The notes under the pieces were generated by a model. That model had not been told where the DNA came from. It made no database searches and saw nothing but the letters and a program-made list of their open reading frames with translations. The position numbers were made by a program, and so were the translations under genes. A stretch of 64,000 bases of DNA from Neisseria sp. Marseille-Q5346 (GTDB lineage: Bacteria > Pseudomonadota > Gammaproteobacteria > Burkholderiales > Neisseriaceae), in assembly GCF_946902045.1 (NCBI RefSeq), contig NZ_OX336253.1:2232001-2296000 (forward strand). Reading direction: 5' to 3'. Of this stretch, positions 16,505 to 24,566 are shown in pieces; position 1 is the stretch's first letter; every line of letters starts with the position of its first letter.

Positions 16505-17614
16505 ATGAAAAAATTCGTAAAACTTTCCATATTTTTTAGCGCACTTACGCTCGCCGGACAAGCCTACGCCGCGCCCCTTTCTATCGAACAGCAAGGCAGC
16601 TTTGCCGTAGGTGGCTCAGTGAAAACCAGTAGTGGCACTTATCAGCCGCTGCCTGAAATCGCCAAAGGGAAAGCAAGCAACAACTTTATGGACGTGTTCA
16701 ATGCGTCCGTTCAGGCAGGCGGACAAACCTTGCACGGCGACCACGCCACGGTGTTTTACCAAATCCCGAGCAACCCACGCCCTTATCCGTTGGTATTCTT
16801 ACACGGTGCAGGACAATCTATGCGGACTTGGCAGACCACACCGGACGGTCGTGAAGGTTTCCAAAATATCTTTTTACGCAAAAACTACCCTGTTTATTTA
16901 GTGGATCAACCACGCCGTGGCTGGTCGGGGCGTAGCACGGTGGATGCCGAAATCAAAGCCACACCGGACGATCAATTCTGGTTTGCCCAATTCCGTATCG
17001 GCACTTACCCGAATTTCAATCAAGACGTTGCGTTCCCACAAGACGAACAGTCGCTTAACCAATTTTTCCGCCAAATGACCCCAAACACAGGCGCATTTGA
17101 CGCAAAAGTCATTAGCGACAGCCTAGATCAACTGTTTAACCGAATTGGCAACGGCGTTTTGGTTACCCACTCGCAAGGAGGTATTGTCGGCTGGTTGGTC
17201 GGTATGCAAAGTGATAAAGTCAAAGGCATTGTGGCGTATGAACCGGGCAACTTCCCATTCCCTGAAGGAGAAGTGCCACCGACCATTACCAGTAAATTCG
17301 GCGACATCAAACCTGCGGTCGCAAGCCAAGCGGACTTTAAAAAACTGACCAAAATGCCGATTGTGATCTACTTCGGCGATTTCATCGGCGACAAACCGTC
17401 CGACAACCAAGGCGAAGACCAATGGCGCATCCGCCTAAGTCTTGCCAAACAATGGGCTGAAGTCGTGAACAAACACGGTGGTAAAGTAGAAGTGATCGAA
17501 CTGCCGAAAGTGGGAATTAAAGGTAATACCCACTTCCCAATGTCGGATACGAACAACGTACAAGTGGCTGAGCATTTGGCGGAGTGGTTGAAGGAGAATG
17601 GGTTGGATAAGTAA
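16505..17614 (+). CDS. Secreted alpha/beta hydrolase
   Basis: A 369-residue alpha/beta-hydrolase with a signal peptide (cut after AGQAYA). The oxyanion loop FLHGAGQS is at residues 98-105, the nucleophile elbow THSQGG gives Ser223, and GNTHFPMSD near the C-terminus supplies the His. It is the third gene in the AKR-esterase-hydrolase run and is followed by a DUS-containing terminator. Its C-terminal ~75 residues are matched by a degraded fragment at 30035-30268. A related gene therefore once stood at the far end of the island. Exact substrate not deducible. Confidence 0.85.
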   Translation: MKKFVKLSIFFSALTLAGQAYAAPLSIEQQGSFAVGGSVKTSSGTYQPLPEIAKGKASNNFMDVFNASVQAGGQTLHGDHATVFYQIPSNPRPYPLVFLHGAGQSMRTWQTTPDGREGFQNIFLRKNYPVYLVDQPRRGWSGRSTVDAEIKATPDDQFWFAQFRIGTYPNFNQDVAFPQDEQSLNQFFRQMTPNTGAFDAKVISDSLDQLFNRIGNGVLVTHSQGGIVGWLVGMQSDKVKGIVAYEPGNFPFPEGEVPPTITSKFGDIKPAVASQADFKKLTKMPIVIYFGDFIGDKPSDNQGEDQWRIRLSLAKQWAEVVNKHGGKVEVIELPKVGIKGNTHFPMSDTNNVQVAEHLAEWLKENGLDK

Positions 17615-17621
17615 GGATTTA

Positions 17622-17655
17622 ATGCCGTCTGAATGAATTTTAGATGGCATTTTTT
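17622..17655 (+). terminator. Terminator containing an AT-DUS
   Basis: ATGCCGTCTGAA (17622-17633) pairs, with G-T wobbles, with TTTAGATGGCAT ending at 17650, followed by six T. This neisserial signal lies inside the otherwise Pasteurellaceae-like block. Confidence 0.7.
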
Positions 17656-17720
17656 ATCATCTACAAAAGAGTTTCAACTATGCTTAAACTTTTCCAAAAA
17701 ACACTCTATCCAGCCCTCTA

Positions 17721-17790
17721 TTATTGAATTCCATTCACAACCACATTGAATTTTTCCTATCTAATCAAAACAATCTTTTTTCTCTATACT
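17721..17790 (+). promoter_or_regulatory. Shared promoter/operator module, copy P2
   Basis: TGAAT-TCC-ATTCA at 17725-17737 is an inverted repeat. It is followed by CATTGAATTTTTCC, CTAATCAAAACAATC, and 18 bp after CTAATC the -10 TATACT (17785-17790). It precedes the hydrolase at 17822. Confidence 0.75.
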
Positions 17791-17821
17791 GACCTCATTC
17801 AATCAATACGAGGAAATCTTG

Positions 17822-18889
17822 ATGAAAAAATCATTTAAGAAAACCCTACTTTCAGGTTTATTTATCTCAACATTATTTTTAGGAGCAAACGCTATGGCAG
17901 CAGATTACAAACAAAATCCCTTTACTTTAACCTATGACGGAGCGATTACGGAAAACGTGCAAGGCAAAGTGAATATTCAACCTGTGAAATATCAACTTAA
18001 CGGTTTGACCATTGCAGCAAATGTTTATACCCCAGCGAATTTTGACTCAAGCAAAAAATATCCGGCAATCGTAGTGGCGCACCCGAACGGTGGCGTGAAA
18101 GAGCAAGTGGCGGGCTTGTATGCACAGAAATTAGCAGAACAAGGTTATGTGACCATCGCATTTGATGCCGCCTATCAAGGCGGTAGCAGCGGCGAGCCAC
18201 GTTATGTGGATAAACCAGCGAACCGCATTGAAGATATTCGCGGTGCAGCGGATTTTATCAGCCAATTTAAAGGGGTAGATACGAATCGTATCGGCTTGCT
18301 AGGTATTTGCGGCGGTGGCGGCTACTCCATCAAAGCGGCGGAAACGGACAAACGCTTTAAATCGGTGGCAACTATTTCCTTGTTTAACAGCGGAGATGCG
18401 CGTCGCAACGGTTTTATGCGTTCGCAAACCAACAACATTCAAGAACGTTTGAAAGAGGCTTCGGATGCCCGTGCGCAAGAGGCGGCTGGTGGCGAAATCC
18501 TTTATACGCCAGCCTTTGCCGCAGGGATGACACCGGAACAAGTGGCGGCGCTGCCTTATGATCTGTATCGTCAAGGTTATGAATATTACGCACAGACCCA
18601 CGCTCACCCGAATTCGCAAACCAATTTTACCGTGAGCAGTTTGTTGGATTTGATGGCGTTTGATGTGAATACTAATGTGGAACTTATCAATCAACCGTTG
18701 TTGATGATCGCAGGTGAAAAAGCGGACAGTTTGTATATGACTGAAGAAGTGTTTGCCAACGCCAAAGGCACGCAAAATAAAGAGTTGTTTATCGTGCCGA
18801 ATGCGAAACATATTGAAACCTACTGGAAACCTGAATATGTGAAACAAATCAGCGAAAAACTGACAGGTTTCTTTGGTAAGAATTTATAG
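17822..18889 (+). CDS. Secreted alpha/beta hydrolase with cysteine nucleophile (dienelactone hydrolase/YcjY-like)
   Basis: A 355-residue protein with a signal peptide ending near ANAMAA. The strand-loop motif VVAHPNGG is near residues 85-91. The nucleophile elbow is LLGICGGGGYS, giving Cys163 in place of Ser. A catalytic cysteine is known in dienelactone hydrolases; many relatives of this secreted group have Ser. The His is likely in NAKHIETYW near residue 332. The ATG at 17822 follows GAGGAAATC; an in-frame TTG just before it is ignored. It has its own copy of the shared promoter. Downstream is a hairpin and the broken cupin gene. Confidence 0.85.
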   Translation: MKKSFKKTLLSGLFISTLFLGANAMAADYKQNPFTLTYDGAITENVQGKVNIQPVKYQLNGLTIAANVYTPANFDSSKKYPAIVVAHPNGGVKEQVAGLYAQKLAEQGYVTIAFDAAYQGGSSGEPRYVDKPANRIEDIRGAADFISQFKGVDTNRIGLLGICGGGGYSIKAAETDKRFKSVATISLFNSGDARRNGFMRSQTNNIQERLKEASDARAQEAAGGEILYTPAFAAGMTPEQVAALPYDLYRQGYEYYAQTHAHPNSQTNFTVSSLLDLMAFDVNTNVELINQPLLMIAGEKADSLYMTEEVFANAKGTQNKELFIVPNAKHIETYWKPEYVKQISEKLTGFFGKNL

Positions 18890-18894
18890 TTGTT

Positions 18895-18916
18895 GGGGCG
18901 AAAAATATTTCGCCCC
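18895..18916. terminator. Perfect hairpin GGGGCGAAA/TTTCGCCCC
   Basis: A 9-bp perfect stem (18895-18903 with 18908-18916) around AATA lies between the hydrolase and the cupin relic. Part of the same sequence (CGCCCCTATAGG) appears upstream of the gene at 16505, so it may be a small dispersed intergenic repeat. It lacks a T run. Confidence 0.55.
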
Positions 18917-18931
18917 TACGGATAACATTCT

Positions 18932-19990
18932 ATGAAAAAAATGTTTCTTTTTTCCACAGCACTTGCTTTCTCCACGTCATCGGCTTTTGCGGAACAAACC
19001 ATTACGCCTTATACGCAACATTAATGAACGGTTGCACCGAACGAGCATTTTTCAGGGGCAGCTCGTTTTATTCGGCTGCCTGAAATCCCGAATAGCCCTG
19101 ACGGTTCGGCGATTGTGGAATTTCAGGCTGGTACTATTACCGAATGGCACAGCCATTCGCAAGGGCAATACTTAATTGTTACCTAAGGCGAAGGACGCAC
19201 GCAGGAATGGGGCAAGCCGATCCAAATCATCAAAAAAGGCGATGTAATTTGGTGTCCGCCGAACGTGAAACATTGGCACGGTGCGAGTGAGTACAGCCAA
19301 ATGTCGCATATCGCCATCAGCCCGAACGCCAAAGAAAATAAAGCCACTTGGTTAGAAAAAGTGGAACTGCCGAAAACCGAGCCCAACGCCGATTTACAAA
19401 AAATCAGCCAAAACACACCGCTTGCAAATAAGCAACTTGCCATTGTGCCGATTGCGTTCTATTCCGCCCGAGGCGATTTAGATCATCTAAAACCATCCAT
19501 TGAACAAGGCTTGGCAAGCGGTTTAACGGTGAATGAATTACGTGAGATTTTCGCTCATCAATATGCCTATGCAGGCTTTCCGCGTGCTTTAAACGGCTTA
19601 CTGACCTTACAAAACGTACTGAAAGAACGCAGCGAAAAAGGTATTCAAGATCCACAAGGTAATCTGCCAATGCAAGCCGAACCGACCGATTATTACGCCT
19701 TAGGTATGCACACGTTCAACACCCTAAGCGGTCAGGATAATTCCGCTATGTTGTGGAATTTTAACGGTGTAGATTACGCCCTAAAAGCCCATTTATTTGG
19801 CTATTTGTTCAGCCGTGATAATCTAAGTGCGGGCAATCGTAAATTGGTTACAGTCAGCACATTAGCCAGCCTTGAAACCGTGCAAAATCAATTACGTTCG
19901 CATTTAGGGCATTTTGAAAAATTTAGGCTTGAATGAAACGGAATTGAAACGAGTGGTTAAGGTCAGCCTAAGTTTTATATACGCAGCAGC
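18932..19990 (+). pseudogene. Broken secreted cupin/carboxymuconolactone decarboxylase-like protein
   Basis: The reading frame begins MKKMFLFSTALAFSTSSAFA, a signal peptide, then stops at about 19022. Coding resumes in another frame with the cupin part (GTITEWHSHSQGQYLIVT), where a TAA at about 19183 interrupts VT-GEGRTQEWG. It continues through CPPNVKHWHGA (cupin His) into a CMD/AhpD-like domain (GLTVNELREIFAHQYAYAGFPRALNGL). A further shift near 19917 moves the end, NLGLNETELKRVVKV, out of frame. With two frameshifts and one nonsense codon it cannot make the full protein. Intact relatives are probable lactone or peroxide-handling enzymes. Confidence 0.85.
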
Positions 19991-20020
19991 CATTTTAACC
20001 AGATCGGCAGAGAATATGAC

Positions 20021-20176
20021 ATGCAAAATCCCATATATATAGTGAGAACCTTTCCAGAAAATGTTTATAACATAAATGAAACTAAAGCATTTGATTCTTG
20101 GATAGGTGGATTATTAGGTATTACAGCTCGGCAAATGAGCGATTTTAATGATTTTGCAAAGACGACATTAAAATAA
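20021..20176 (+). CDS. Small hypothetical protein (51 aa), possibly a relic
   Basis: An ATG at 20021 opens a 51-codon frame reading MQNPIYIVRTFPENVYNINE and ending KTTLK. There is no obvious ribosome-binding site or known motif. The AT-rich composition and the position after a decayed gene make it equally likely to be the tail of a lost gene. A terminator follows 10 bp downstream, consistent with it being the 3' end of a former transcription unit. Confidence 0.35.
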   Translation: MQNPIYIVRTFPENVYNINETKAFDSWIGGLLGITARQMSDFNDFAKTTLK

Positions 20177-20186
20177 ACTTTTCTCC

Positions 20187-20215
20187 AAAAGCCTGTTTAT
20201 AAAGCAGGCTCTTTT
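20187..20215 (+). terminator. Intrinsic terminator
   Basis: AGCCTG at 20190-20195 pairs with CAGGCT at 20205-20210, flanked by AAAA and CTTTT. Confidence 0.65.
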
Positions 20216-20295
20216 ATTACTATTCTTTCTAAGGTGTCAAAACTTTAACAAGATTTTTTGTGCTTAAAAAAGCAACAGCCCCTAATTTTTTATTT

Positions 20296-20367
20296 TATTA
20301 TTGAATTCCGCTCAACAACTCTTTCAATTTTTCCTATCTAATCAAAACAATCCAACTTGCCTATAAT
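20296..20367 (+). promoter_or_regulatory. Shared promoter/operator module, copy P3
   Basis: TGAAT-TCC-GCTCA, then TTTCAATTTTTCC, CTAATCAAAACAATC, and 18 bp after CTAATC the -10 TATAAT (20362-20367). It precedes the three-gene unit 20399-23075. Confidence 0.75.
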
Positions 20368-20398
20368 AGGTCCAAATTAATTTAATAGGAGAAAAACA

Positions 20399-21343
20399 AT
20401 GATTTCGTCAGTCGCTGCGTCTGTTGGCGTGTTGGTTGGAATGGGGATTGCGTTGCAGACGGGGATAAATTCGGTGCTGCGCAAAAATGTCGTGTCGCCG
20501 TTGTTGTCGTCTTTTGTCTCTTTTGGCTTTGGTTCTGTCTTATTGATTTTGCTGATCTTCGTGCAAAACGAACCGCTTGCATTTTCAACGGAAACATTAA
20601 GCCAATCGCCTTGGTGGATTTGGTTAGGCGGTTTGTTAGCGATGTTCGGACTGACGGTCAATATTTTGATTTTCCCTCGTTTGGGTAGCGTGCAAACGGC
20701 GATTATGCCTATTTTAGGGCAAGTTATCACTGGCACGTTGATTGACACATTCGGCTGGTTCTCGGCACCGCAATATGATTTCTCTCTATTGCGGTTAGTC
20801 GGCTTAGCGGCAGTAATAGTAGGCATTGGCGTGGCGATTGTTCTGCCTTCTTTCAAACAACGTAGCCTGAAAACCCGTGCAGAAAGTTCATTGTTGGTTT
20901 GGCAAATTCTCGGCATCAGCGGCGGCGTGGCATCAGGCATTACGCCAGCGGTCAATGCTGCCTTACGCCAGACTTTACATTCCACCAGCTTTGCGGTCTT
21001 CGTCCCCTTTGCTATCGGTACGCTGTTATTGGCTTTGGTGATTTGTTGCAAAGAACCAACCGCTTGGCGATATCTCAAAAATGCGCTGAAACAACCGCAA
21101 CCTTGGTGGCAATGGTTCGGCGGTTTGCTCGGGGCGATTTATATCGGCGGTATTGTGCTCATCGTGCCACAAATCGGCACAGGCGGTGCGATTGTAACTT
21201 CGTTATTGGGCTTGTTAGTCGGCAGCCTGTTGATTGACCAATTCGGCTTGCTCGGTGCCAATAAAAAACCGATTAGCGCCATTCAAATTGTCGGTTTGCT
21301 AGTATTATTGGCGGGTGTCGTTATCATTCAAATAAGTAAATAA
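20399..21343 (+). CDS. DMT-family transporter, duplicated YdcZ/DUF606 type
   Basis: A 314-residue integral membrane protein with about ten hydrophobic segments. The two halves (residues 1-150 and 165-312) are repeats of the same five-helix unit: each has a GMGIALQTGINS / SGITPAVNAALR type first helix and a QTAIMPILGQVITG / GGAIVTSLLGLLVGSLLIDQFG type fourth helix. Single-unit homologues are known as YdcZ/DUF606, so this is a fused version. Substrate unknown; by context it could export a product of the neighbouring enzymes. It has a shared-type promoter and a clear AGGAG site, and is followed after 14 bp by the SDR gene. Confidence 0.85.
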   Translation: MISSVAASVGVLVGMGIALQTGINSVLRKNVVSPLLSSFVSFGFGSVLLILLIFVQNEPLAFSTETLSQSPWWIWLGGLLAMFGLTVNILIFPRLGSVQTAIMPILGQVITGTLIDTFGWFSAPQYDFSLLRLVGLAAVIVGIGVAIVLPSFKQRSLKTRAESSLLVWQILGISGGVASGITPAVNAALRQTLHSTSFAVFVPFAIGTLLLALVICCKEPTAWRYLKNALKQPQPWWQWFGGLLGAIYIGGIVLIVPQIGTGGAIVTSLLGLLVGSLLIDQFGLLGANKKPISAIQIVGLLVLLAGVVIIQISK

Positions 21344-21357
21344 ATAAGGAAAATAAA

Positions 21358-22128
21358 ATGAAAAAAATTTTAGTGGTCGGTGCAACCGGCAGTATCGGAC
21401 AACATGTAGTGGAGGAAGCCCTGAAACGAGGTTATCAAGTGCGTGCGTTGGTGCGTAATCCGAATAAAGCCCGTTTTGATGATCGAGTAGAAATTTTTAT
21501 CGGCGATTTAACCCGCGCTGAAACGCTGAAAGACATCACAGACGGCGTCGACGGTATTATTTTCACCCAAGGCAATTATGCCGATCCTAAACACGTGGAT
21601 TATCAAGGCGTCCGAACTATTATAAATTTACTCAACGGTCGCCGCACTAAATTGGTTCTGATGAGTACGATTTACAGTATTCTGGCGGTAAATGATCAGC
21701 GTTTTGACAACGGCTGTGCTTGGAAACGCCGTACCGAACGGTTAGTGCGCGCATCCAAGCAACCTTATACTATCGTTCGCCCAAGCTGGTTTGATTGTAA
21801 CAAAGGCGATGAACAACGGCTATTTATCACTCAAGGCAGAACCGATTATACCCTGAGCGCTAATGACGGCGGCGTTTCTCGCCGCCAATTGGCGGAAACC
21901 CTGGTGCAAGCATTAACCATTCCAGAAGCGGAACATAAAACTATCGAATTATTTGCTGAAAAGGGCGAGCGGACAATGGATTTTAACCATTTGTTTGCGA
22001 CAGCGATCGCTGATAAACCGACAGAAAATTTTGACGGAATTAAAGATCCGAATAATCGCCCCTTTAATCTAGAACCTGCTAATGTGGTACAAGATTTACA
22101 AAATCTAGCAAAAATAAACCGCACTTAA
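21358..22128 (+). CDS. NAD(P)-binding atypical SDR
   Basis: A 256-residue cytoplasmic protein with the Rossmann motif VVGATGSIGQHVVEEAL at residues 6-22 and a basic RALVRNPNKARF after strand 2, favouring NADP(H). The TIVRPSWFD segment near residue 138 is typical of atypical NmrA/YwnB-like SDRs, which often lack the YxxxK pair. An exact Haemophilus USS overlaps its stop region (22118-22126). It lies between the DMT transporter (14 bp) and a hydrolase (11 bp) in one unit. Probable quinone or carbonyl-related oxidoreductase; substrate unknown. Confidence 0.85.
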   Translation: MKKILVVGATGSIGQHVVEEALKRGYQVRALVRNPNKARFDDRVEIFIGDLTRAETLKDITDGVDGIIFTQGNYADPKHVDYQGVRTIINLLNGRRTKLVLMSTIYSILAVNDQRFDNGCAWKRRTERLVRASKQPYTIVRPSWFDCNKGDEQRLFITQGRTDYTLSANDGGVSRRQLAETLVQALTIPEAEHKTIELFAEKGERTMDFNHLFATAIADKPTENFDGIKDPNNRPFNLEPANVVQDLQNLAKINRT

Positions 22129-22139
22129 AGAGCTTAAAA

Positions 22140-23075
22140 ATGAAATATTTATTACTCATTGGAGGACTTTTAATGCAGCCCCTTTCTGCTCAACCATTTA
22201 CCCCAAACAGTAGCGTGAACGATATTCTTACCCAACCAACATTTCAAGGGTTTGCCGAGCGTCTGTTGCCTTGGGATGACAATAGTAATGAGCCAAACTT
22301 ACAACTAAACCAAATTGAACAGTTAATGCCCTACCATAGCCATATTTCGCCGCAAGTGGTGACCGATACATTAAATAAAATGGTCATACGCGCCGAACAA
22401 GGCGAACGGATTTTTTACGACATCTACACCGAAGCGGAAAAACGCCAAGCTCCAAGCAAGCAGCGTACAGGCATATTTGTGTTTAAAGGCAAACCGAATG
22501 CGCCCTTTGCGATGATTGCCCCAGGCGGTGGTTTTGCTTACGTTGGTTCACTGCATGAGGGCTTTCCGATTGCGCAATCTATTGCCGAACAAGGCTATAA
22601 CGCCTTTGTCGTGAAATATCGGGCTGGAATGGGCGGACAAATCGCCACCGAAGACATGGCACAAGCGGTCGAATTTGTGCGCAAAAATGCCAAAATGTTA
22701 CAAGTCGATCCTAACAACTATTCCGTATGGGGAGCATCTGCTGGGGCAAGAATGGCAGCCTATATCGGCTCATACGGCACACAAGCGTTTGGCACAACAC
22801 AAAACTCCAAGCCCAACAGCGTGATTATGCTCTACACAGGACACAACGATTACAATCGGCAAGGTGAGCCTGCGACCTTTGTTGCCGTCGGCGAACAGGA
22901 CGGAATCGCATCACCAAATGTGATGAAATACCGTCTTGAAAAACTCAACGAAATGGGGGTGCCAACAGAATTTTATCTTTATAAAAATCTTGGGCACGGT
23001 TTCGCATTAGGCAATGGAACAACGGCAGAAGGATGGGAAAAACAGGCTATTAAATTTTGGCAACAGCAACGTTAA
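22140..23075 (+). CDS. Secreted alpha/beta hydrolase/esterase (BD-FAE-like)
   Basis: A 311-residue esterase-like protein with a short signal peptide (cut near LSAQP). The oxyanion motif APGGGFAYVG is at residues 127-136, the nucleophile elbow WGASAGAR gives Ser200, GEQDGIASP near 262 holds the likely Asp, and LGHGFALG near 290 the His. This set is typical of the acetyl-esterase/BD-FAE group. The gene contains an exact Actinobacillus-type USS (ACAAGCGGT at 22661-22669). It is the last gene of the P3 transcription unit. Ester substrate not known. Confidence 0.85.
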   Translation: MKYLLLIGGLLMQPLSAQPFTPNSSVNDILTQPTFQGFAERLLPWDDNSNEPNLQLNQIEQLMPYHSHISPQVVTDTLNKMVIRAEQGERIFYDIYTEAEKRQAPSKQRTGIFVFKGKPNAPFAMIAPGGGFAYVGSLHEGFPIAQSIAEQGYNAFVVKYRAGMGGQIATEDMAQAVEFVRKNAKMLQVDPNNYSVWGASAGARMAAYIGSYGTQAFGTTQNSKPNSVIMLYTGHNDYNRQGEPATFVAVGEQDGIASPNVMKYRLEKLNEMGVPTEFYLYKNLGHGFALGNGTTAEGWEKQAIKFWQQQR

Positions 23076-23130
23076 ATATATTTACAAGCATCCGGATAAG
23101 TAAACATTTTTACAAACTCCACCACACTTT

Positions 23131-23199
23131 TATTGAATTTTATTCATAAGCTTATTCAATTTTTCCCATCTAATCAGTCAAATCCCTTTTTCTTATAAT
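23131..23199 (+). promoter_or_regulatory. Shared promoter/operator module, copy P4
   Basis: TGAAT-TTT-ATTCA, then TTATTCAATTTTTCC, a diverged CTAATCAGTCAAATC, and 18 bp after CTAATC the -10 TATAAT (23194-23199). The gene it drove (23231 on) is broken. Confidence 0.7.
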
Positions 23200-23230
23200 A
23201 ATCCCATTCAATCATTACGAGGAAAAGCAG

Positions 23231-23822
23231 ATAAATTTTTCAAAAATATTACTTCTTAGTGCTATTTTATCCACGGCTACAACATTATCTGCTCAAGCTA
23301 AAAACTTGATTATCTACTTCTCTCAATCTGAAAATTATACTGCCGATCAATTAGTGGACGGTGTTTCAGGGGAGAGTAAGCTAATTAAAGCCTTGAAAAT
23401 AATGACTTCAAGGCTTTATATTATAGCCAGACAAAGTCTGTCTATAAAAATCATATGCTATGCGTATGGAGCCCCAAATAGCTTAAGCGATGAACAGAAA
23501 AATCCTCGCGATATTATGAACAAGGCTGACAACCGAAATTCAATACATAGGAGGATTATTTTCCCCCTCGTAGCGTGCAACTTGTTGCACGAATGGTTAA
23601 CCTCGATGCGTAATTCATGATTTCGTACATAGCGAACAAGACGTAAAAGTCCAACAAATGCTCGACCAAGGCAAACATATCAACTTTATCCGTTTCACAC
23701 CGAATACCGTAATTCCGGAAAACTCAATCCACAAAGGAGCAGAGCATATGTACTCATTTGATTACGCCTATTTACTCGAACCTGCCCGTGATTGGTTGAT
23801 GAATCAGAAGAAAGGAAAATAA
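23231..23822 (+). pseudogene. Decayed flavodoxin gene joined to a hydrolase-like tail
   Basis: From 23231 a frame reads INFSKILLLSAILSTATTLS then AQAKNLIIYFSQSENYTADQ, a signal peptide followed by the FMN-binding start of a flavodoxin. The expected ATG has become ATA. The frame gives VDGVSGES and then enters a hairpin (AAAGCCTTGAA at 23387-23397 with TTCAAGGCTTT at 23407-23417) and unrelated sequence. From about 23610 another frame reads DVKVQQMLDQGKHINFIRF and ends EPARDWLMNQKKGK at 23822, resembling the C-terminus of an alpha/beta hydrolase. No intact product is possible. The flavodoxin at 25542 may now fill this role. Confidence 0.75.
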
Positions 23823-23835
23823 TCTTAAAAATACA

Positions 23836-23890
23836 AGCGGTCAGATTTTGAAGATGATTTACAAAAATACCTAAAAAACTGACCGCTCTT
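23836..23890. terminator. Hairpin with Actinobacillus-type USS
   Basis: AGCGGTCAG (23836-23844, part of ACAAGCGGT at 23833-23841) pairs with CTGACCGCT (23879-23887). Paired uptake signals of this kind end transcription units in Pasteurellaceae. It also marks the right edge of the Pasteurellaceae-like block. Confidence 0.7.
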
Positions 23891-23892
23891 TG

Positions 23893-24438
23893 TTATGAAA
23901 TCGGCGAAACGTGTTGCGCCAAATAATCGGGCGAGGCGACCAACGCCATTTTGAGCGGTGCGGAAATCGGCACCGCAACCATCTCTTTTACCACATCGTT
24001 GCCCAGCCGCACGTCCATATCAAATCCCTCTTTAACAATATCTGCCCAGCGATCGTCCACCACGATTTCCAAGCGGATTTTCGGGTATTGGTTCAAAATC
24101 GGCTTTAATTTTGGATACAACACAGCTTCCGCTGCCATTGCAGGGGCATTGATGCGAATCAATCCCGATGGCGTATTCAAAAAATCATTTAATGCATCGA
24201 CTTCTTGGTTTATGGCTTGATAAAGTGGGGAAAGTTGGTCGAAAAGCTGTTGCCCGGCTTCGGTCAGCGACACATTGCGTGTAGTGCGGTTGAACAGACG
24301 CAGGTTCAGCCGCGTTTCTAAATTTTTCATGCTATGGCTCAACGCCGAAGAAGAAATCCCCAAAAGCTGTCCCGCTTTTACAAAACTCTGCGTTTGCGCC
24401 AACGTCAAAAAATAATTCAGTTCGTTAAAGTTCTGCAT
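23893..24438 (-). pseudogene. C-terminally truncated LysR regulator
   Basis: It encodes 181 residues of a normally ~300-residue LysR protein. The HTH domain is intact (NYFLTLAQTQSFVKAGQLLGISSSALSHSM), with the NRTTRNVSLTEAG wing and the first third of the effector domain. It stops at DYLAQHVSPIS, just where the USS hairpin begins. It is divergent from the aldo-keto reductase at 24567. The protein might still bind DNA, but without its effector domain it is unlikely to respond to ligand. A second, more damaged copy lies at 12502-12890 in the same orientation. Confidence 0.85.
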
Positions 24439-24460
24439 TTTCTCTTTAAACTCTCTTTTA

Positions 24461-24539
24461 TTATTGAATTTAATTCACAACATCATAAAACCAAACCTAA
24501 TTTATCTGAATAAAAACACGGGCTAAAATGGCTACACTT
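24461..24539 (+). promoter_or_regulatory. Operator/promoter related to the shared module, copy P5
   Basis: TGAAT-TTA-ATTCA matches the inverted repeat of the other copies. The downstream part differs (AAACCTAATTTATCT, then -10-like TAAAAT at 24534-24539). It lies between the truncated LysR gene and aldo-keto reductase 2. A trace of its distal half survives at 12891-12926. Confidence 0.6.
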
Positions 24540-24566
24540 TCATGAGAACAAACAGGAGACAATATC

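Noticed and set aside
19060-19090. CGGCTGCCTGAA near 19074 as a Simonsiella-type DUS
   Set aside because: It is 11 of 12, lies in the cupin relic and is explained by the coding of Arg-Leu-Pro-Glu.
23893-24438. Intact short LysR gene
   Set aside because: 181 residues is far below the family norm and the effector domain stops at a hairpin boundary, so it is treated as truncated.
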